Assembly (NCBI GenBank): GCA_964405775.1
Contig: CAYOPG010000115.1
Span: 1 to 5,461 of the forward strand
Origin: JAAZFF01 sp964405775
GTDB lineage: Bacteria > Verrucomicrobiota > Kiritimatiellia > RFP12 > UBA3636
Direction of reading: 5' to 3'
Length of the DNA: 5,461 bases
Shown: one piece after another, positions 5,276 to 5,461 of the stretch
Layout of the letters: every line of letters begins with the position of its first letter
Position numbering within the stretch: position 1 is the first letter of the stretch
Program-made: the position numbers and the translations under genes
Notes under the pieces: model-generated
The model's database searches: none
Told to the model about the DNA's origin: nothing
Seen by the model: only the letters and a program-made list of their open reading frames with translations

Positions 5276-5461
5276 TCAGATGTCTCCCATGAGGATTGGG
5301 ATCAAATGCATCATTGCAAATAAAATGTTTCCCACCAGGCCAATCCCGAACCCCCACCACATCCATTTTTTTGATTTGTTTGAGCTTTCAACCGCCCCAT
5401 TGATGTCGCCTAGACGCAATTTGCTGTTCACCTGGGCAGCATACACGATGGAAATTATACC
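5276..5461 (-). CDS. CD225/dispanin family membrane protein, C-terminal part
   Basis: The frame is open from the right window edge to a TGA at 5278-5276 and gives the last 61 residues of a protein whose start lies outside the window. The sequence IVYAAQVNSKLRLGDINGA, then SSNKSKKW and a hydrophobic helix (about residues 35-58), fits the end of the CD225/dispanin domain (PF04505). In that family an intramembrane helix, a V-N-x-K, G-D-x-x-G-A loop and a final transmembrane helix are typical. The animal members include the interferon-induced IFITM proteins; the role of the bacterial members is not established. It lies 22 bp upstream of the DUF2752 gene in the same direction, so the two are probably co-transcribed. 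The call rests on a partial sequence. Confidence 0.78.
   Translation of the reverse strand, partial: GIISIVYAAQVNSKLRLGDINGAVESSNKSKKWMWWGFGIGLVGNILFAMMHLIPILMGDI

Overview
This 5.5-kb window comes from a bacterial chromosome of moderate GC. Every gene with good support lies on the minus strand, so the biology reads from right to left. The GuaA C-terminal half resembles those of anaerobic Clostridia or Synergistota as I remember them. A PduO-type cobalamin adenosyltransferase also fits a fermentative anaerobe. The phylum cannot be fixed from this sequence, and this placement is a low-confidence inference.

Layout from right to left: (1) 5461-5276, the C-terminal end of a CD225/dispanin-type membrane protein cut by the window edge, followed after 22 bp by a DUF2752 membrane protein (5253-4912). 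(2) 4911-4571, about 340 bp with no convincing gene. It holds a likely promoter with phased A-tracts for a tRNA-Asp(GTC) gene (4570-4494), which ends in a Rho-independent terminator (4488-4461). (3) 4410-654, a tightly packed four-gene cluster: uppP (undecaprenyl-diphosphate phosphatase), a PduO-type ATP:cob(I)alamin adenosyltransferase, guaA (GMP synthase) and an AI-2E/PerM-family transporter. The first two junctions are 4-bp ATGA overlaps and the third gap is 29 bp, so one transcript is likely. (4) 624-176, an exact extra copy of the transporter's 3' end, followed by about 175 bp of AT-rich sequence and a strong hairpin at the window edge.

Three things stand out. First, GuaA keeps a complete ATP-pyrophosphatase and dimerization half, but its glutamine-amidotransferase domain is eroded: the nucleophilic Cys position is Gly, and the segment that should carry the catalytic His and Glu is missing. 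It is probably an ammonia-dependent GMP synthase. Second, a perfect 449-bp tandem duplication copies the last 139 codons of the transporter. Third, a perfect 18-bp tandem duplication doubles the ribosome-binding site and start codon of guaA. The cluster genes work in different pathways (cell-wall lipid recycling, coenzyme B12, guanine nucleotides, membrane transport), so the cluster looks like housekeeping genes that share transcription rather than one pathway. No CRISPR array, transposase, integrase or phage gene was seen.
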